A stretch of DNA of 64,000 nt. Origin: Sulfotelmatobacter sp963788225. GTDB lineage: Bacteria; Acidobacteriota; Terriglobia; Terriglobales; Acidobacteriaceae. The stretch is taken from positions 744,001-808,000 of the forward strand of contig CAWBGI010000002.1 of assembly GCA_963788225.1 (NCBI GenBank), in the 5' to 3' direction. A model generated the notes under the pieces. The model had not been told where the DNA came from. It worked only from the letters and a program-made list of their open reading frames with translations, and ran no database searches. Both the position numbers and the translations under genes were made by a program. Shown here in pieces: positions 17,161 through 28,400 of this stretch (positions are counted from its first letter, which is position 1; each line of letters opens with the position of its first letter).

Positions 17161-17197
17161 GGGCGCCGGCTTCGCGGACTTGGCCGACGCCCTTTTT
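17161..17197 (+). terminator. Terminator-like hairpin with T5, rightward
   Basis: GGGCGCCGGC (17161-17170) pairs with GCCGACGCCC at nine of ten positions (one C-A mismatch) and is followed by TTTTT. Read leftward the mismatch becomes a G-U pair but no T-run follows. No gene on the + strand ends here, so it may close an unannotated transcript or serve the DUF3309 gene in the other direction. Confidence 0.45.
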
Positions 17198-17198
17198 C

Positions 17199-17351
17199 TC
17201 ACAACCGTCCGGCGAGCAGCAGAACCAGCAAGATTACAACCACCAGGCCGAGACCGCCGCTGGGATAATAGCCCCAAGATCGGCTATATGGCCAAGCGGG
17301 TAAAGCTCCAAGCAACATCAGCACCAGAACAATAAGCAAAATTGTCAGCAC
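17199..17351 (-). CDS. DUF3309 small membrane protein
   Basis: The 50-residue product starts at a GTG (17351) and reads VLTILLIVLVLMLLGALPAW, then PYSRSWGYYPSGGLGL and a hydrophobic end closing in AGRL. The PYSR-WGYYPSGG core between two membrane segments is the DUF3309 signature. GGAGG lies about 7 nt upstream of the GTG. It is a membrane miniprotein of unknown function found with CsbD, DUF1328 and SYLF genes. Confidence 0.85.
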   Translation of the reverse strand: MLTILLIVLVLMLLGALPAWPYSRSWGYYPSGGLGLVVVILLVLLLAGRL

Positions 17352-17383
17352 GAGCAATCCTCCAATCCATCGTATTCAAAACC

Positions 17384-17416
17384 GAGGTCCGGTCTTAAAT
17401 AACCAGCTCGGACCTC
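17384..17416 (-). terminator. Inverted repeat after the SYLF gene
   Basis: GAGGTCCG (17384-17391) and CGGACCTC (17409-17416) are perfectly complementary with a 17-nt loop. Read leftward, after the stop at 17446, it is followed by GGTTTTGAAT. It probably ends the SYLF transcript and isolates the DUF3309 gene. Confidence 0.5.
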
Positions 17417-17445
17417 TATGCAACCCCGCCCATTTCCCAGAACCT

Positions 17446-18207
17446 TCAACGACTCGAGGTGACGGTGTGTCCCGGAGAAGTCAACTCACCATGTTCCCTG
17501 GCCTGACCAGAGTATCTCCTTACCGCAGAGAGGAATGGTTCACTCGTTTCCGGCGGACGGACCTTCCCATTGAGGATTTGGCTGAAGGGCTCGAACTTCC
17601 CGTAAAGAATTCGGGTCTCGTCCTTATCTTGCGTGATTGCGGAACCGCTCAAATCAATTCCCGCGAACACCCCTCGGGTCCGGGAATAAGCCAGCACCTC
17701 CGCTTTCATCTTCCAGTCTGTATCGGCGCCGGCATCACGCCCAACGGGGCCTGCGGCCACGGAAGCCTCAGCGCCGAGTTTGAATTTGCTCGACAACAAA
17801 TGTTGCATTCCTTCGTCATTCGTCACGATCATTACCAGGTCGACCGCTTGCCCGCCCAGTTGTAATCCCCAGCTTCCTCCGGTTATGGTGATCGGCGCAG
17901 GAGCGCTCCAGTGACCGTTCCCGGTCCGGCACGTAGCCACGCCTTTGCCATGGCTGCCGCCGAAACCGAGAGCGATTTTCACCATCGAAGGAACGACTGC
18001 GATGCACTTGGCATCTCTCATCACTTTGTCAGGGATAGCCTTATCTGGGGTGGCCATAATTTCGTCGAGAACTCTAGCGGATGCTTCAATGCGTTTTTCA
18101 ACGTCCGATTGTTCCTTTTCATCGGCACACCAGGCCGTGCTGGTGAAAAGCAAGCCCGTGCTGAGCACCAGGAGATATTTCGCCAATGTAAAGCTGATTT
18201 TTTTCAT
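17446..18207 (-). CDS. Secreted SYLF-domain (YSC84/Ysc84-like) lipid-binding protein
   Basis: The 253-residue protein has a signal peptide (LAKYLLVLSTGLLFTSTAWC) followed by a SYLF domain over roughly residues 40-215: ARVLDEIMATPDKAIPDKVM, KCIAVVPSMVKIALGFGGSH, GKGVATCR, SWGLQLGGQAVDLVMIVTN, FAGIDLSGSAITQD. SYLF domains bind phosphoinositides in eukaryotes. The bacterial proteins are periplasmic or outer-membrane associated and are often found in stress clusters. The Cys at the signal-peptide end (WC-ADE) could be a lipobox variant but lacks the canonical L-x-G/A-C. The 40-residue C-terminal tail is not conserved-looking. Confidence 0.88.
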   Translation of the reverse strand: MKKISFTLAKYLLVLSTGLLFTSTAWCADEKEQSDVEKRIEASARVLDEIMATPDKAIPDKVMRDAKCIAVVPSMVKIALGFGGSHGKGVATCRTGNGHWSAPAPITITGGSWGLQLGGQAVDLVMIVTNDEGMQHLLSSKFKLGAEASVAAGPVGRDAGADTDWKMKAEVLAYSRTRGVFAGIDLSGSAITQDKDETRILYGKFEPFSQILNGKVRPPETSEPFLSAVRRYSGQAREHGELTSPGHTVTSSR

Positions 18208-18478
18208 AACCGAACCTCTTTCGTGCTCGAAGCGAGCAACTGTTGTGAATTTTCCTGCACAGGTAACCCTAGCTTTCCCGTGGGTCTGCTTCCATAGGGT
18301 TTAAGCTGTAAAGTGAATCCGGTGCATGCCGGAGTTCCAGAAGAAAAAAGTTCCACACTGGGGGCTGCTACTGCCGAGAACTTTGAGCAGTACAGTCATC
18401 GCCGTATAGAAAACCACCAGCAGAAATTCGGGAACCCCGCAAAATTCCGGGCGGTCGAGACATCGCCGCCCGTTGATT

Positions 18479-19018
18479 TCAGGCGGCACTTTGCTTATCC
18501 GCCGAAACTTCCCCGGAAGATTCGATGTCCTCGGCGCCTGTGACCTCCAGAATTCCTTTGGCGCGCTTGATTTCTTGGGATGTATCGCAATGAACCGCAA
18601 CCAGAATGCCGCCCTTCAGCAGTCTTCCTTCGTACCTCTTGGCTTCGTCTTCAGGAATGCCCACTCCGATTAACACTCCTGCGAACCCGCCCAGAGCCCC
18701 GCCCACACCAATTCCCGCCAGAGCTGCCACCAGAGGTCCGGCTGCGATCACGGGTCCGATGCCGGGAATTGCGAGCGCGCCCACTCCAACCAGCCAGCCA
18801 AGAGCGCCTCCCACGGCTGCCCCCGACCCCGCGCCGAATGCCGCTCCTTCCGGCGCTTTCGTGGCTTTTTCGGTTACCAGTTCTCCGGAGCCAGGATTTT
18901 CCGGCAACAAAACGGAAATATCCGAATTTAAGAATCCGACGTCCCTCAGAGCCGTCACCGCGGTTTCCGCTTCGCTTCGCATCAGGTAGATTCCAAAAAC
19001 CGACATGTTTTTTGTCAT
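18479..19018 (-). CDS. Glycine-zipper general-stress-like protein (DUF3341/DUF1269-like)
   Basis: The protein (179 residues) has an N-terminal ferredoxin-like half (FGIYLMRSEAETAVTALRDV, DISVLLPE), a Gly/Ala-rich membrane-inserting centre (about 65-125; GAGSGAAVGGALGWLVGVGA) and a C-terminal half (EDEAKRYEGRLLKGGILVAV). This arrangement is seen in low-temperature/heat-induced membrane proteins and in DUF3341-type proteins. ATG at 19018 is preferred over GTG at 19024 because AGGAG is 8 nt upstream. A paralogue without the glycine zipper lies at 40518-41054. Confidence 0.75.
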   Translation of the reverse strand: MTKNMSVFGIYLMRSEAETAVTALRDVGFLNSDISVLLPENPGSGELVTEKATKAPEGAAFGAGSGAAVGGALGWLVGVGALAIPGIGPVIAAGPLVAALAGIGVGGALGGFAGVLIGVGIPEDEAKRYEGRLLKGGILVAVHCDTSQEIKRAKGILEVTGAEDIESSGEVSADKQSAA

Positions 19019-19249
19019 CGACACATCTCCTGTTAAATATCAATTCGTTTTGGGAATACCGCCGCGAGCATGGAATCACGCCGGTTTTCCACTGCACTCC
19101 AGACTCCGCCATGTGATTGCGTAAGCCAATCGGTCGAAGTCCTTAGGCAGAAACAAACTGTTGGGTACTTGGGTATCTGAAGCGGGTAGGTTTCAGTCGG
19201 AGCACAGAAATCGCAGGGCTTGATGAGGCAGAACGTTGCAAGGAAATCG

Positions 19250-20821
19250 TCACGCCACGTCTTCAACCCGGGCGGAAACTTCCGGAAAAGCAGCATTCGC
19301 CGGAAAGATTGCAGTGACTCGCGTGCCGTAATTTCCGGAATCTATCTCCAGCTGCCCCCCCAGCTGCCGCACTCGCTCGCCCATGCCCTGAATGCCCACG
19401 CCGGCGCGGACCGGCATCGGCATGCCTTTGCCCTGGTCGCGAATCTCGATCGTGACATTCTGCGGGTCACGGAGGACGGCGATGCTGGCCGAGTTACTGC
19501 CGGAGTGACGGTGGATATTGGTGAGGCATTCCTGCACGATGCGAAAAATCGCAGTCTCGAGTTCGGCGGGCAACCGTCCAACTTCAGGGTCCAACTGGAG
19601 GTCTACGTCGATCTTGCTTCGTTCGGCAAATCCCTCTACATACCAGCGTACGGCCGAGTGCAGTCCGGCCTCGTCGAGCAACGGCGGGTGCAGCAGATGA
19701 GACATCGTCCGCAAGTCTCTCGACAGCTCTTCAATAAGTCGCAGGCTCCCTGTAACTGGCTTGGCCAGTTCGGAGTTGGTCCTCTGAAGTTCCTCTTCCA
19801 CCGGTACCAGGTTCAGATTTAACGCCACCAGAATCTGACCGGCTGTGTCGTGCAGTTCGCGGGCAATACGGCGTCGTTCATCATCCTGCATCTGCAACAG
19901 GCGCGCGGAAAGCAGGCGCAGTCTCTCCTGTGCCCGATCCAGCTCAGATGTGCGTTCCTTCACTCTCGATTCCAATTGTGCATGAGCCGCCTGCAGCGCC
20001 GCTTGGGAACGCTTATGTTCGCTGATGTCCCAGTACACGCCCATCATTTTCACCGGACGCTTCGACGAATCGTAAATCACCTGCCCATGCGCTTCCTTCC
20101 ATGCAAGCGTTCCGTCCCCTTTCACTTGGCGATATTCCACGCGGTACTTGCCATCGCCACTCAGTGCCTGCTGAATCGCCTGCCTCGCCCGCTCGCGGTC
20201 TTCAGCGCAAAGGCCTTCCAGAAACTCCTCGACGTTTCCTTCGAACGATCCCGGCCGCTGTCCGTGGATGTTCCGCATGTTCTCCGACCAGCGGACAATT
20301 CCGCTTTCGATGTCCCAATCCCAGGTTCCGATATTCGCGGCCTCCAGGCAGAAACGCATTCTTTGTTCGCTCTCTTGCAGTGCCTGTTCAACCTGCCTTA
20401 ATTTTGTGATGTCGCGGGCTGTCTTGGAAGCACCCACGATCTTGCCGGACGAATCCCTTATAGGGGAGATGGAGAGCGATACAAGAACTTGCCTTCCTCC
20501 CTTTGCTACGCGCACGGTTTCGAAATGGTCGATGCGTTCCCCTGCCCTTAGCCGGCGCAGGATCTGCACCTCTTCGTCCTGTAAGTTAGGGGGAATGATG
20601 ATAGCGATCGGCTTTCCCAGAACTTCTTGTTCTGTGTAGCCGAAGATTCGCTCCGCACTGCGGTTCCAACCGGTAATGATCCCGTTCAGGTTTTTGGCGA
20701 CAATCGCGTCGTCAGAATTCTCCACAATCGCCGCCATCCTGGCCCTGATTTCCTCCGCAGATTCTTGTCCGGCTGCGTGCACGTACGTCGAGGTGTACTG
20801 TTGTAACTCTTGCTTCTCCAT
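19250..20821 (-). CDS. PAS-domain histidine kinase of the NarX/DegS (HisKA_3) type
   Basis: The 523-residue cytoplasmic kinase has two PAS domains (about 23-140 and 150-275; the second contains the W-SENMRNIHGQRPG PAS-fold pattern and a PAC end), a coiled coil, a HisKA_3 dimerisation domain (RRRIARELHDTAGQ, phospho-His about 324) and a HATPase_c domain (N-box VQECLTNIHRHSGS, G-boxes DQGKGMPM and GVGIQGMGERV). No membrane segment is visible. It should phosphorylate NarL-type regulators such as 13204 or 14213. It ends a three-gene run of kinases; 7 nt separate it from the next gene upstream. Confidence 0.93.
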   Translation of the reverse strand: MEKQELQQYTSTYVHAAGQESAEEIRARMAAIVENSDDAIVAKNLNGIITGWNRSAERIFGYTEQEVLGKPIAIIIPPNLQDEEVQILRRLRAGERIDHFETVRVAKGGRQVLVSLSISPIRDSSGKIVGASKTARDITKLRQVEQALQESEQRMRFCLEAANIGTWDWDIESGIVRWSENMRNIHGQRPGSFEGNVEEFLEGLCAEDRERARQAIQQALSGDGKYRVEYRQVKGDGTLAWKEAHGQVIYDSSKRPVKMMGVYWDISEHKRSQAALQAAHAQLESRVKERTSELDRAQERLRLLSARLLQMQDDERRRIARELHDTAGQILVALNLNLVPVEEELQRTNSELAKPVTGSLRLIEELSRDLRTMSHLLHPPLLDEAGLHSAVRWYVEGFAERSKIDVDLQLDPEVGRLPAELETAIFRIVQECLTNIHRHSGSNSASIAVLRDPQNVTIEIRDQGKGMPMPVRAGVGIQGMGERVRQLGGQLEIDSGNYGTRVTAIFPANAAFPEVSARVEDVA

Positions 20822-20828
20822 ATTTTAT

Positions 20829-22460
20829 TTACCGGACAATCTCAGACACCCCATCCAGGGCGGCGCTCGTCTCGCTCAGCACCGAACTGTAGGGAATCAG
20901 CAGCTCAACCAGGGTTCCGGGATGCGCATTTTTCAGCCGCAACTCCCCACCAAGTTCTTTGGCCCGCTGCTTCATGCCCCCGATCCCAACGCCCACGCTA
21001 TCCGGCTGTAGCTCGGCAACCCTTCTGCCGATTCCCTTGCCATCATCGCGCACGGCAACCGCAATGATCCCATCCTTTTGCGTCAGCGTAATCCATACCT
21101 TCTTTGCTTCGGAATGCCGGAAGACATTGGTAAGAGCTTCTTGCACGATGCGAAACACCGCGGTCTCTACCTCAGCCCCGAGCCTCGGAAAATCGCTGGG
21201 CTGAACGTCGAGACTTGTTTCGACACCGCTCCGTTTTGTCAGCCCCTCTACGTACCAGGCAAGCGCTGAAAGCAAGCCTACTTCATCGAGCAACGGCGGA
21301 TGCAAAAGATGAGACATGGTGCGAACTTGCTGAATTGCTCGGTCAATAATGCCGCTGGCCTGAGTCCATGCCTCTTCGGGCGGTTCCGATGATTTGGATT
21401 TCTGCAGGATCACTTTGTCCAGCACCATCTTGGCCACGGCCAGTTCCTGCCCTAGCCCGTCGTGCAGATCGCGCGCCAGCCTGCGCCGCTCTTGATCCTG
21501 CATAGTCATCAGCCGGATGGAGAGACGCCGCAGTTCGTCTGTCCTCCGGTCCACCATTTTCTCCAACTCAGCAGCGTTGTGCCGAATCGATTGTTCCAGC
21601 TGCTTGCTGTCCTCGATGTCGGAACACGTCCCATACCACTTTAGGATCGTTCCATCCAGATCGCGAATCGGAACCGCACGAGACCGGAACCAGCGGTAAG
21701 TCGCATCTTTGGACTGGAGGCGATACTCAGCTTCGTAGTTCGTCCCGGTTTCGACACAGCGCATCCAGTCCGCCATGGCTTTTTCCTTGTCGTCTGGATG
21801 CACAAAGTCCAGCCAGCCAAAGCCGTTCGCGGAACCCTGTAGAGCGCCGGTAAAGTCATAAAACCGGTCGCTGATGTAATCTCTCGATCCGTCGGCTTTA
21901 CGGCTGAAAATTATGTCGGGCGCGGTGTGGATAATGGCGTCCAGTTCCTGATTCTTTCCCACCAGCTCCATGTTCAGTTGCAGCAGCAATTCCGCTTTGC
22001 CGGCCAATTCTTCCGTCCGCTCCAGCACGCGCTGCTCCAGTTCGCGATTCAAGGTTTCCAGTTGCCGCGTCTTGCGGTGCAACTCCCCGAACACTCTGAC
22101 TTTCGCGCGTAAAAGCTCGGGCACAACCGGAACCGAAATGTAGTTGACGGCCCCGTGCTCGTACCCTTTGAGCTGGTCCAAATCGGTTAAATGCACCGCC
22201 GACACAAAAATAATCGCGGTCCTCTGAAAGCGCGGATGCTGGCGAATCATCGCCGCCAATTGAAAACCATCGAGCTCGGGCATGCTTACATCCATCAACA
22301 CCACGGCGATGTCATTCTTCAGAAGAACCTCGAGAGCCTGCTTCGCAGAAGAAGCTTTGATCAGATTCTCGCCCAGCCCACCCAGCATGACCTCATAGCT
22401 GAGCAGCTTGGAGGGCTGATCATCCACCATGAGGATATTGATTTTCTCGTTTGTGCCCAT
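20829..22460 (-). CDS. Hybrid REC-PAS-HisKA_3 sensor histidine kinase
   Basis: From the ATG at 22460 the protein has 543 residues (an in-frame GTG at 22481 would add 7 and overlap the upstream gene by 16 nt). Order: receiver (ILMVDDQPSKLL, Asp in LMDVSMPELDG; the usual Lys of the K-P motif is replaced in YISVPV), coiled coil, PAS/PAC (APDIIFSRKADGSRDYISDR, YRWFRSRAVPIRD), HisKA_3 (RRRLARDLHDGLGQ, His about 333) and HATPase_c (VQEALTNVFRHSEA, DDGKGIGRRV). Having the receiver in front of the kinase suggests input from another histidine kinase, perhaps the multi-HAMP protein encoded immediately upstream. Confidence 0.92.
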   Translation of the reverse strand: MGTNEKINILMVDDQPSKLLSYEVMLGGLGENLIKASSAKQALEVLLKNDIAVVLMDVSMPELDGFQLAAMIRQHPRFQRTAIIFVSAVHLTDLDQLKGYEHGAVNYISVPVVPELLRAKVRVFGELHRKTRQLETLNRELEQRVLERTEELAGKAELLLQLNMELVGKNQELDAIIHTAPDIIFSRKADGSRDYISDRFYDFTGALQGSANGFGWLDFVHPDDKEKAMADWMRCVETGTNYEAEYRLQSKDATYRWFRSRAVPIRDLDGTILKWYGTCSDIEDSKQLEQSIRHNAAELEKMVDRRTDELRRLSIRLMTMQDQERRRLARDLHDGLGQELAVAKMVLDKVILQKSKSSEPPEEAWTQASGIIDRAIQQVRTMSHLLHPPLLDEVGLLSALAWYVEGLTKRSGVETSLDVQPSDFPRLGAEVETAVFRIVQEALTNVFRHSEAKKVWITLTQKDGIIAVAVRDDGKGIGRRVAELQPDSVGVGIGGMKQRAKELGGELRLKNAHPGTLVELLIPYSSVLSETSAALDGVSEIVR

Positions 22461-22465
22461 AAACG

Positions 22466-25400
22466 CTACCGGTGTAGCCACATGCGCAGAGACGAAAGCA
22501 GTTGCTCAGTATTGACCGGTTTCGCCAAATATTCCGAAGCTCCTGCCTCAAGACATTTCTCGCGATCCCCTTTCATTGCCTTTGCCGTAAGCGCGATGAT
22601 CGGCAAGCGCCGGAACTTGGGATTCTGCCGGATCACCTGCATGGTCTCATACCCGTCCATCTCGGGCATCATGATGTCCATCAGGACGATTGCGATATCT
22701 GGGGTCGATTCGATCTTGGCGATCGCTTCGCGGCCCGTACCGGCAGTGATCACGTTCATGCCCCTGCGTTCAATCACGCTGCTGAGAGCGAAGATGTTGC
22801 GTACGTCATCGTCTACTACGAGCACTCTCTTGCCCACCAGCGCATCATCGGAGTGGTGCAACCGGTCGAGCAGTTTCTGTTTCTCCACGGGAAGATCGGA
22901 GACCACGCGATGCAGGAACAATGCAGTTTCATCCAGCAGGCGTTCCGGCGACTCCACACCTTTCACCACAACACTGCGCGCCAGCGAATGCAGGCGGGCA
23001 TCTTCTTCCGGCGAAAGTTCCTTGCCAGTGAAAACCACTACTGGCAAATCACTCAATGCCGGAGTGTCGCGGAACCGTTCCAGCACCTCGAAGCCCGATA
23101 TATCGGGCAGGCGCAAATCAAGGACCACGCAGTCAAAGGCCTGCTCGTTCACGATCTGAATTGCATCCGCACCAGTTGAAACGACTGTGACGTCGATGTC
23201 GTCATAACCCAGCAGTTCCTTGATGCTGAGTTGCTCGGCCGGATTGTCTTCCACCACCAGCAGCCGCTTCCGCCGGGGAGCGGAATATTCCTTGATGCGG
23301 GACAGAGCCGATTCCAGTCCCTCCGGCGTGGTCGGTTTTGTAACAAATGCAAACGCACCGCGCGCCAGGCCGTGGTGACGGTCTTCATCGAGCGTGAGCA
23401 TCTGCACAGGTATATGCCTCGTTGCTGGGTCCTGTTTCAAGTGATTCAGCACAGTCCAGCCCAACATGTCGGGCAGGAATACGTCGAGAGACACTGCGGT
23501 CGGATGGTATTCCTGGGCCAGCGCGAGGGCTTCTGCGCCACGAGTAGCGATAAGCACTTTGAAGCCCTTGTCCCGGGAAAGATCGCACAACACGCGGGCA
23601 TAGTGCGGATCATCTTCCACAATCAGCAAGACTGCGTCGTCAGGGTGCAGGTTGTCCCGGTCGTCCGGAATCTTCTCGACCGGATGCTCCACAACCGATA
23701 ACGGCGCCGGGGAAACCGACGACGGAGAATTTCGTTCGAACACGGCGCTCGCCGTGGAAGGCCCCACATACGTCTGTGGCAGATAGAGAGTAAACGTGCT
23801 GCCTTTGCCGGGGGCGCTGCGCAGCTGAATTTCTCCGCCCAGCAGGCTGGCCAACTCGCGGCTGATCGCCAGCCCCAGGCCTGTCCCGCCGTACTTGCGG
23901 CTGGTGCCGGCATCTGCCTGCTGGAAGGCTTCAAAGATGATTCGCTGCTTTTCCAGCGGAATGCCAATGCCAGTATCGGAAACTTCGAAGGCCACCACAG
24001 ACGCTGCCTTGCTCAGAATCGGGTGATCCTCCGTCCAGCCGCTCCGGGCCACCGACACCGACAGGCTAACTCCTCCAAGCTCGGTGAATTTAAATGCGTT
24101 CGACAGCAGGTTCTTCAAGACCTGCTGCAAACGCTTCGAATCGGTGACCACGCTTCGGGCAAGGTGCGGATCGGCGTGCACCTCGAAACTGAGATGCCGG
24201 TTTTCTGCTTCATGCCGGAACGGACGTTCCACCGCGTCCAGCAGGCTCGCGAAGTAGACCTCCTCGGCTTCCACGGAAACAGTTCCGGATTCGATCTTCG
24301 ACAAATCAAGAATGTCCGTGATCAGGTTCAACAGGTCCGTTCCGGCGCCATGAATCGTACGCGCAAACTCCACCTGTTTCGGCGTCAGGTTGGCATCGGG
24401 ATTGTCGCTGAGCTGCTGGCCCAAAACCAGAATGCTGTTGAGTGGGGTACGCAACTCGTGAGACATGTTTGCCAGGAATTCGGATTTGTATTTCGAGGTC
24501 AAAGCCAACTCCTTCGCCTTATCTTCCAAGGCGCGGCGGGCTTGCTCGATTTCCTGGTTCTTACGTTCGACCTCGACGTTCTGTTCGGCGAGTTGCTGCG
24601 CCTTTTGCGCGAGCTGCTCGTTGGTCTGCTGCAATTCTTTTTGCTGCACTTGGAGCTCGGTGGCTAATTGCTGCGACTGCTTCAACAGTCCCTCGGTCTG
24701 CATGGTGGCTTCAATGCTGTTGAGCACGATGCCGATGCTGGCCGTCAACTGCTCCAGAAATGCCAGGTGAGAGGTTGTGAAATTGCTGAGCGAAGCCAGC
24801 TCAATCACGGCCTTCACGCGGTCTTCAAAAAGTACAGGCAGCACGATTACGTTTCGCGGAACCGCCTCGAACAAACCGGAGCGAATCGAAATCGTGTTCG
24901 GGGGCAGATCCGAAATCAGCATTCTGCGTTTTTCCGCCGCGCACTGCCCCACCAGTCCTTCGCCCAGCTTCAAGCGCCGCAGATGTCCATCTTCGCCATC
25001 GCCGGCGAAGGCGGAAAGCAGCATCATTTCCGCCGATTCCTCCGTGCCCATCTGATAGATCACGCCCTGCTGCGCGCTTACCAGGGGCGCGAGTTCCGAC
25101 AGGAGCATGCGTCCCACGGTTGCCAGATCACGCTGCCCCTGCAACATGCCAGTGAAGCGGGCCAGGTTTGTCTTCAGCCAGTCCTGCTCCGTATTGCGGT
25201 CGGTAGTGAGCCGGAGGTTGTCGATCATGGTGTTGATGTTGTCTTTCAACTCGGCCACTTCGCCGCTCGCTTCCACCTGAATAGAACGCGTAAGGTCACC
25301 CTTGGTCACAGCGGTGGCGACTTCCGCGATAGCGCGCACCTGGTTGGTCAAGTTGTCGGCCAGCAGGTTGACGTTGCCGGTGAGATCCTTCCACGTACCG

Positions 25401-28400
25401 GCCGCGCCGGGCACGTTGGCCTGGCCGCCAAGCCGGCCTTCCACGCCGACTTCGCGTGCGACGGTCGTAACCTGGTCAGCGAAAGTCGCAAGCGTGTCGG
25501 TCATGTTGTTAATGGTTTCGGCGAGAGCCGCAACTTCACCCTTCGCGTTGACTGTGAGCTTCTGCGTCAGTTCGCCATTGGCGACGGCCGTCACCACTTT
25601 GACGATGCCGCGCACCTGTTCTGTCAGGTTGGCGGCCATTACGTTCACGTTGTCAGTAAGATCCTTCCACGTTCCGGCCACGCCCGGCACCTGCGCCTGC
25701 CCGCCCAGTTTGCCTTCCGTGCCCACTTCGCGTGCCACGCGAGTCACTTCGGCAGCGAACGCATTAAGCTGATCAACCATCGTGTTAATTGTGTTCTTGA
25801 GTTCGAGAATTTCTCCCTTTACGTCCACGGTAATTTTGCGGGACAAATCACCGCGGGCCACGGCCGTGGTCACCTCGGCAATGTTACGTACCTGGCCGGT
25901 GAGGTTTCCGGCCATGGCGTTCACCGAATCGGTAAGATCCTTCCACGTTCCCGCGACGCCGGAAACGTTGGCCTGTCCACCCAGCCGGCCCTCGCTGCCC
26001 ACTTCGCGGGCCACGCGCGTTACTTCGGCGGCGAACGAGCGCAGTTGCTCGACCATCGTGTTCAGCGTTTCTTTTAACTGCAAGATTTCGCCGCGCACGT
26101 CCACCGTGATTTTTTTCGAAAGATCGCCGTTCGCAATGGCTGTTGCGACCTCGGCGATGTTCCGCACCTGGCCCGTGAGGTTGCTGGCCATGAAATTCAC
26201 GTTGTCGGTGAGATCTTTCCACGTTCCTGCGACGCCGGGGACCTGCGCTTGTCCGCCGAGTTTTCCGTCGGTGCCCACTTCGCGCGCCACACGAGTCACT
26301 TCGCCGGCGAACGCGTTAAGCTGGTCCACCATTGTGTTGATGGTGTTCTTGAGTTCGAGAATTTCGCCCTTCACATCGACCGTGATCTTGCGCGACAAAT
26401 CGCCGCGAGCCACAGCCGTGGTCACCTCGGCGATGTTACGCACCTGACCTGTGAGGTTTCCGGCCATCGAGTTGACCGAGTCCGTAAGGTCTTTCCAGGT
26501 TCCAGCGACACCGGGAACGTTCGCTTGTCCACCCAGACGGCCTTCAGTACCAACTTCGCGGGCCACGCGCGTCACTTCGCCGGCGAACGCGTTGAGCTGG
26601 TCGACCATTGTGTTAATGGTCTCTTTGAGCAGCAGGATTTCGCCGCTGACGTTGACCGTAATCTTCTTCGAAAGGTCGCCGCTCGCGATAGCCGTCGCTA
26701 CTTCGGCGATGTTTCGAACCTGGCCAGTAAGGTTACTGGCCATCGAGTTCACCGAGTCGGTAAGGTCCTTCCACGTTCCGCCCACGCCCGGCACTTGCGC
26801 CTGACCTCCCAGTTTTCCGTCGGTGCCGACTTCGCGGGCCACACGGGTCACTTCCGATGCAAACGAACGCAATTGGTTGACCATCGTGTTGATGGTGTCC
26901 TTGAGTTCGAGAATTTCTCCTCTCACGTTGACCGTGATCTTTCGCGACAAGTCGCCGCGGGCCACAGCCGTTGCAACTTCAGCGATGTTTCGCACCTGGC
27001 CAGTCAGGTTGCTGGCCATGAAGTTGACGTTGTCGGTCAGATCCTTCCAGGTTCCTGCAACGCCCGGCACCTGCGCCTGTCCGCCCAACTTACCTTCGGT
27101 ACCGACTTCACGCGCCACACGCGTGACTTCGCCGGCGAACGCGTTGAGTTGATCGACCATCGTGTTGATGGTGTTCTTGAGTTCCAGAATTTCGCCTTTC
27201 ACGTTGACCGTGATCTTGCGCGACAAATCGCCGCGGGCCACAGCCGTGGTCACCTCGGCGATGTTACGAACCTGACCGGTAAGGTTACCGGCCATCGAGT
27301 TCACCGAGTCGGTCAAGTCTTTCCACGTTCCGGCGACGCCGGGCACGTTCGCCTGTCCACCCAGTCGGCCTTCCGTACCGACTTCACGAGCCACGCGGGT
27401 TACTTCACCAGCGAACCGGTTTAGCTGATCCACCATCGTGTTCAGCGTCTCTTTGAGCTGTAAGATTTCTCCGCGGACGTCGACCGTGATCTTGCGCGAC
27501 AAGTCTCCGGTGGCGATTGCCGTCGCCACTTCGGCGATGTTTCGTACCTGGCCAGTGAGGTTGCTGGCCATGAAGTTCACATTGTCGGTGAGATCCTTCC
27601 ACGTACCGCCCACGCCGGGAACCTGCGCCTGTCCGCCCAGCTTGCCTTCGGTACCCACTTCACGAGCCACGCGGGTCACTTCGCCGGCGAACGCGTTAAG
27701 CTGATCCACCATTGTGTTAATGGTGTCTTTGAGCTCGAGAATTTCTCCCTTTACGTTGACCGTGATCTTGCGCGACAAATCGCCACGAGCCACGGCCGTG
27801 GTCACCTCGGCGATGTTCCGCACTTGCGCCGTCAAGTTGCCGGCCATGGCGTTGACCGAGTCGGTAAGGTCTTTCCACGTACCCGCCACGCCTACCACGA
27901 CGGCCTGTCCGCCCAGCTTTCCGTCCGTCCCCACTTCACGAGCCACGCGCGTTACTTCGGACGCGAACGAGCGCAACTGATCCACCATCGTGTTAATCGC
28001 TTCTTTGAGCTGAAGAATTTCGCCGCGGACATCCACCGTGATTTTGCGCGAGAGATCGCCGCTGGCCACCGCGGTTGCGACCTCGGCGATGTTCCGCACC
28101 TGGCCGGTCAGGTTGCTGGCCATCGAGTTCACCGAGTCCGTGAGGTCCTTCCACGTTCCGGCCACGCCCGGCACCTGCGCCTGTCCTCCCAGCTTTCCGT
28201 CCGTTCCGACTTCGCGGGCCACGCGCGTCACTTCGGCGGTGAAGACGCTAAGCTGCTGAATCATCGTGTTGACGATGTCGGCGGAACGCAAGAATTCGCC
28301 TTCCAGCGGCCGTCCATCCACGTCCAAGCGAACCGTCTGGGTCAAGTTTCCCTGCGCGACCGCGGCGATGGCTCGGGTCACGCCCTCCGTTGGCCGGAGC

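Noticed and set aside
24668..26077. 469-residue rightward frame rich in His/Arg/Leu
   Set aside because: Antisense of the GAF and HAMP coding region; no independent start signals.
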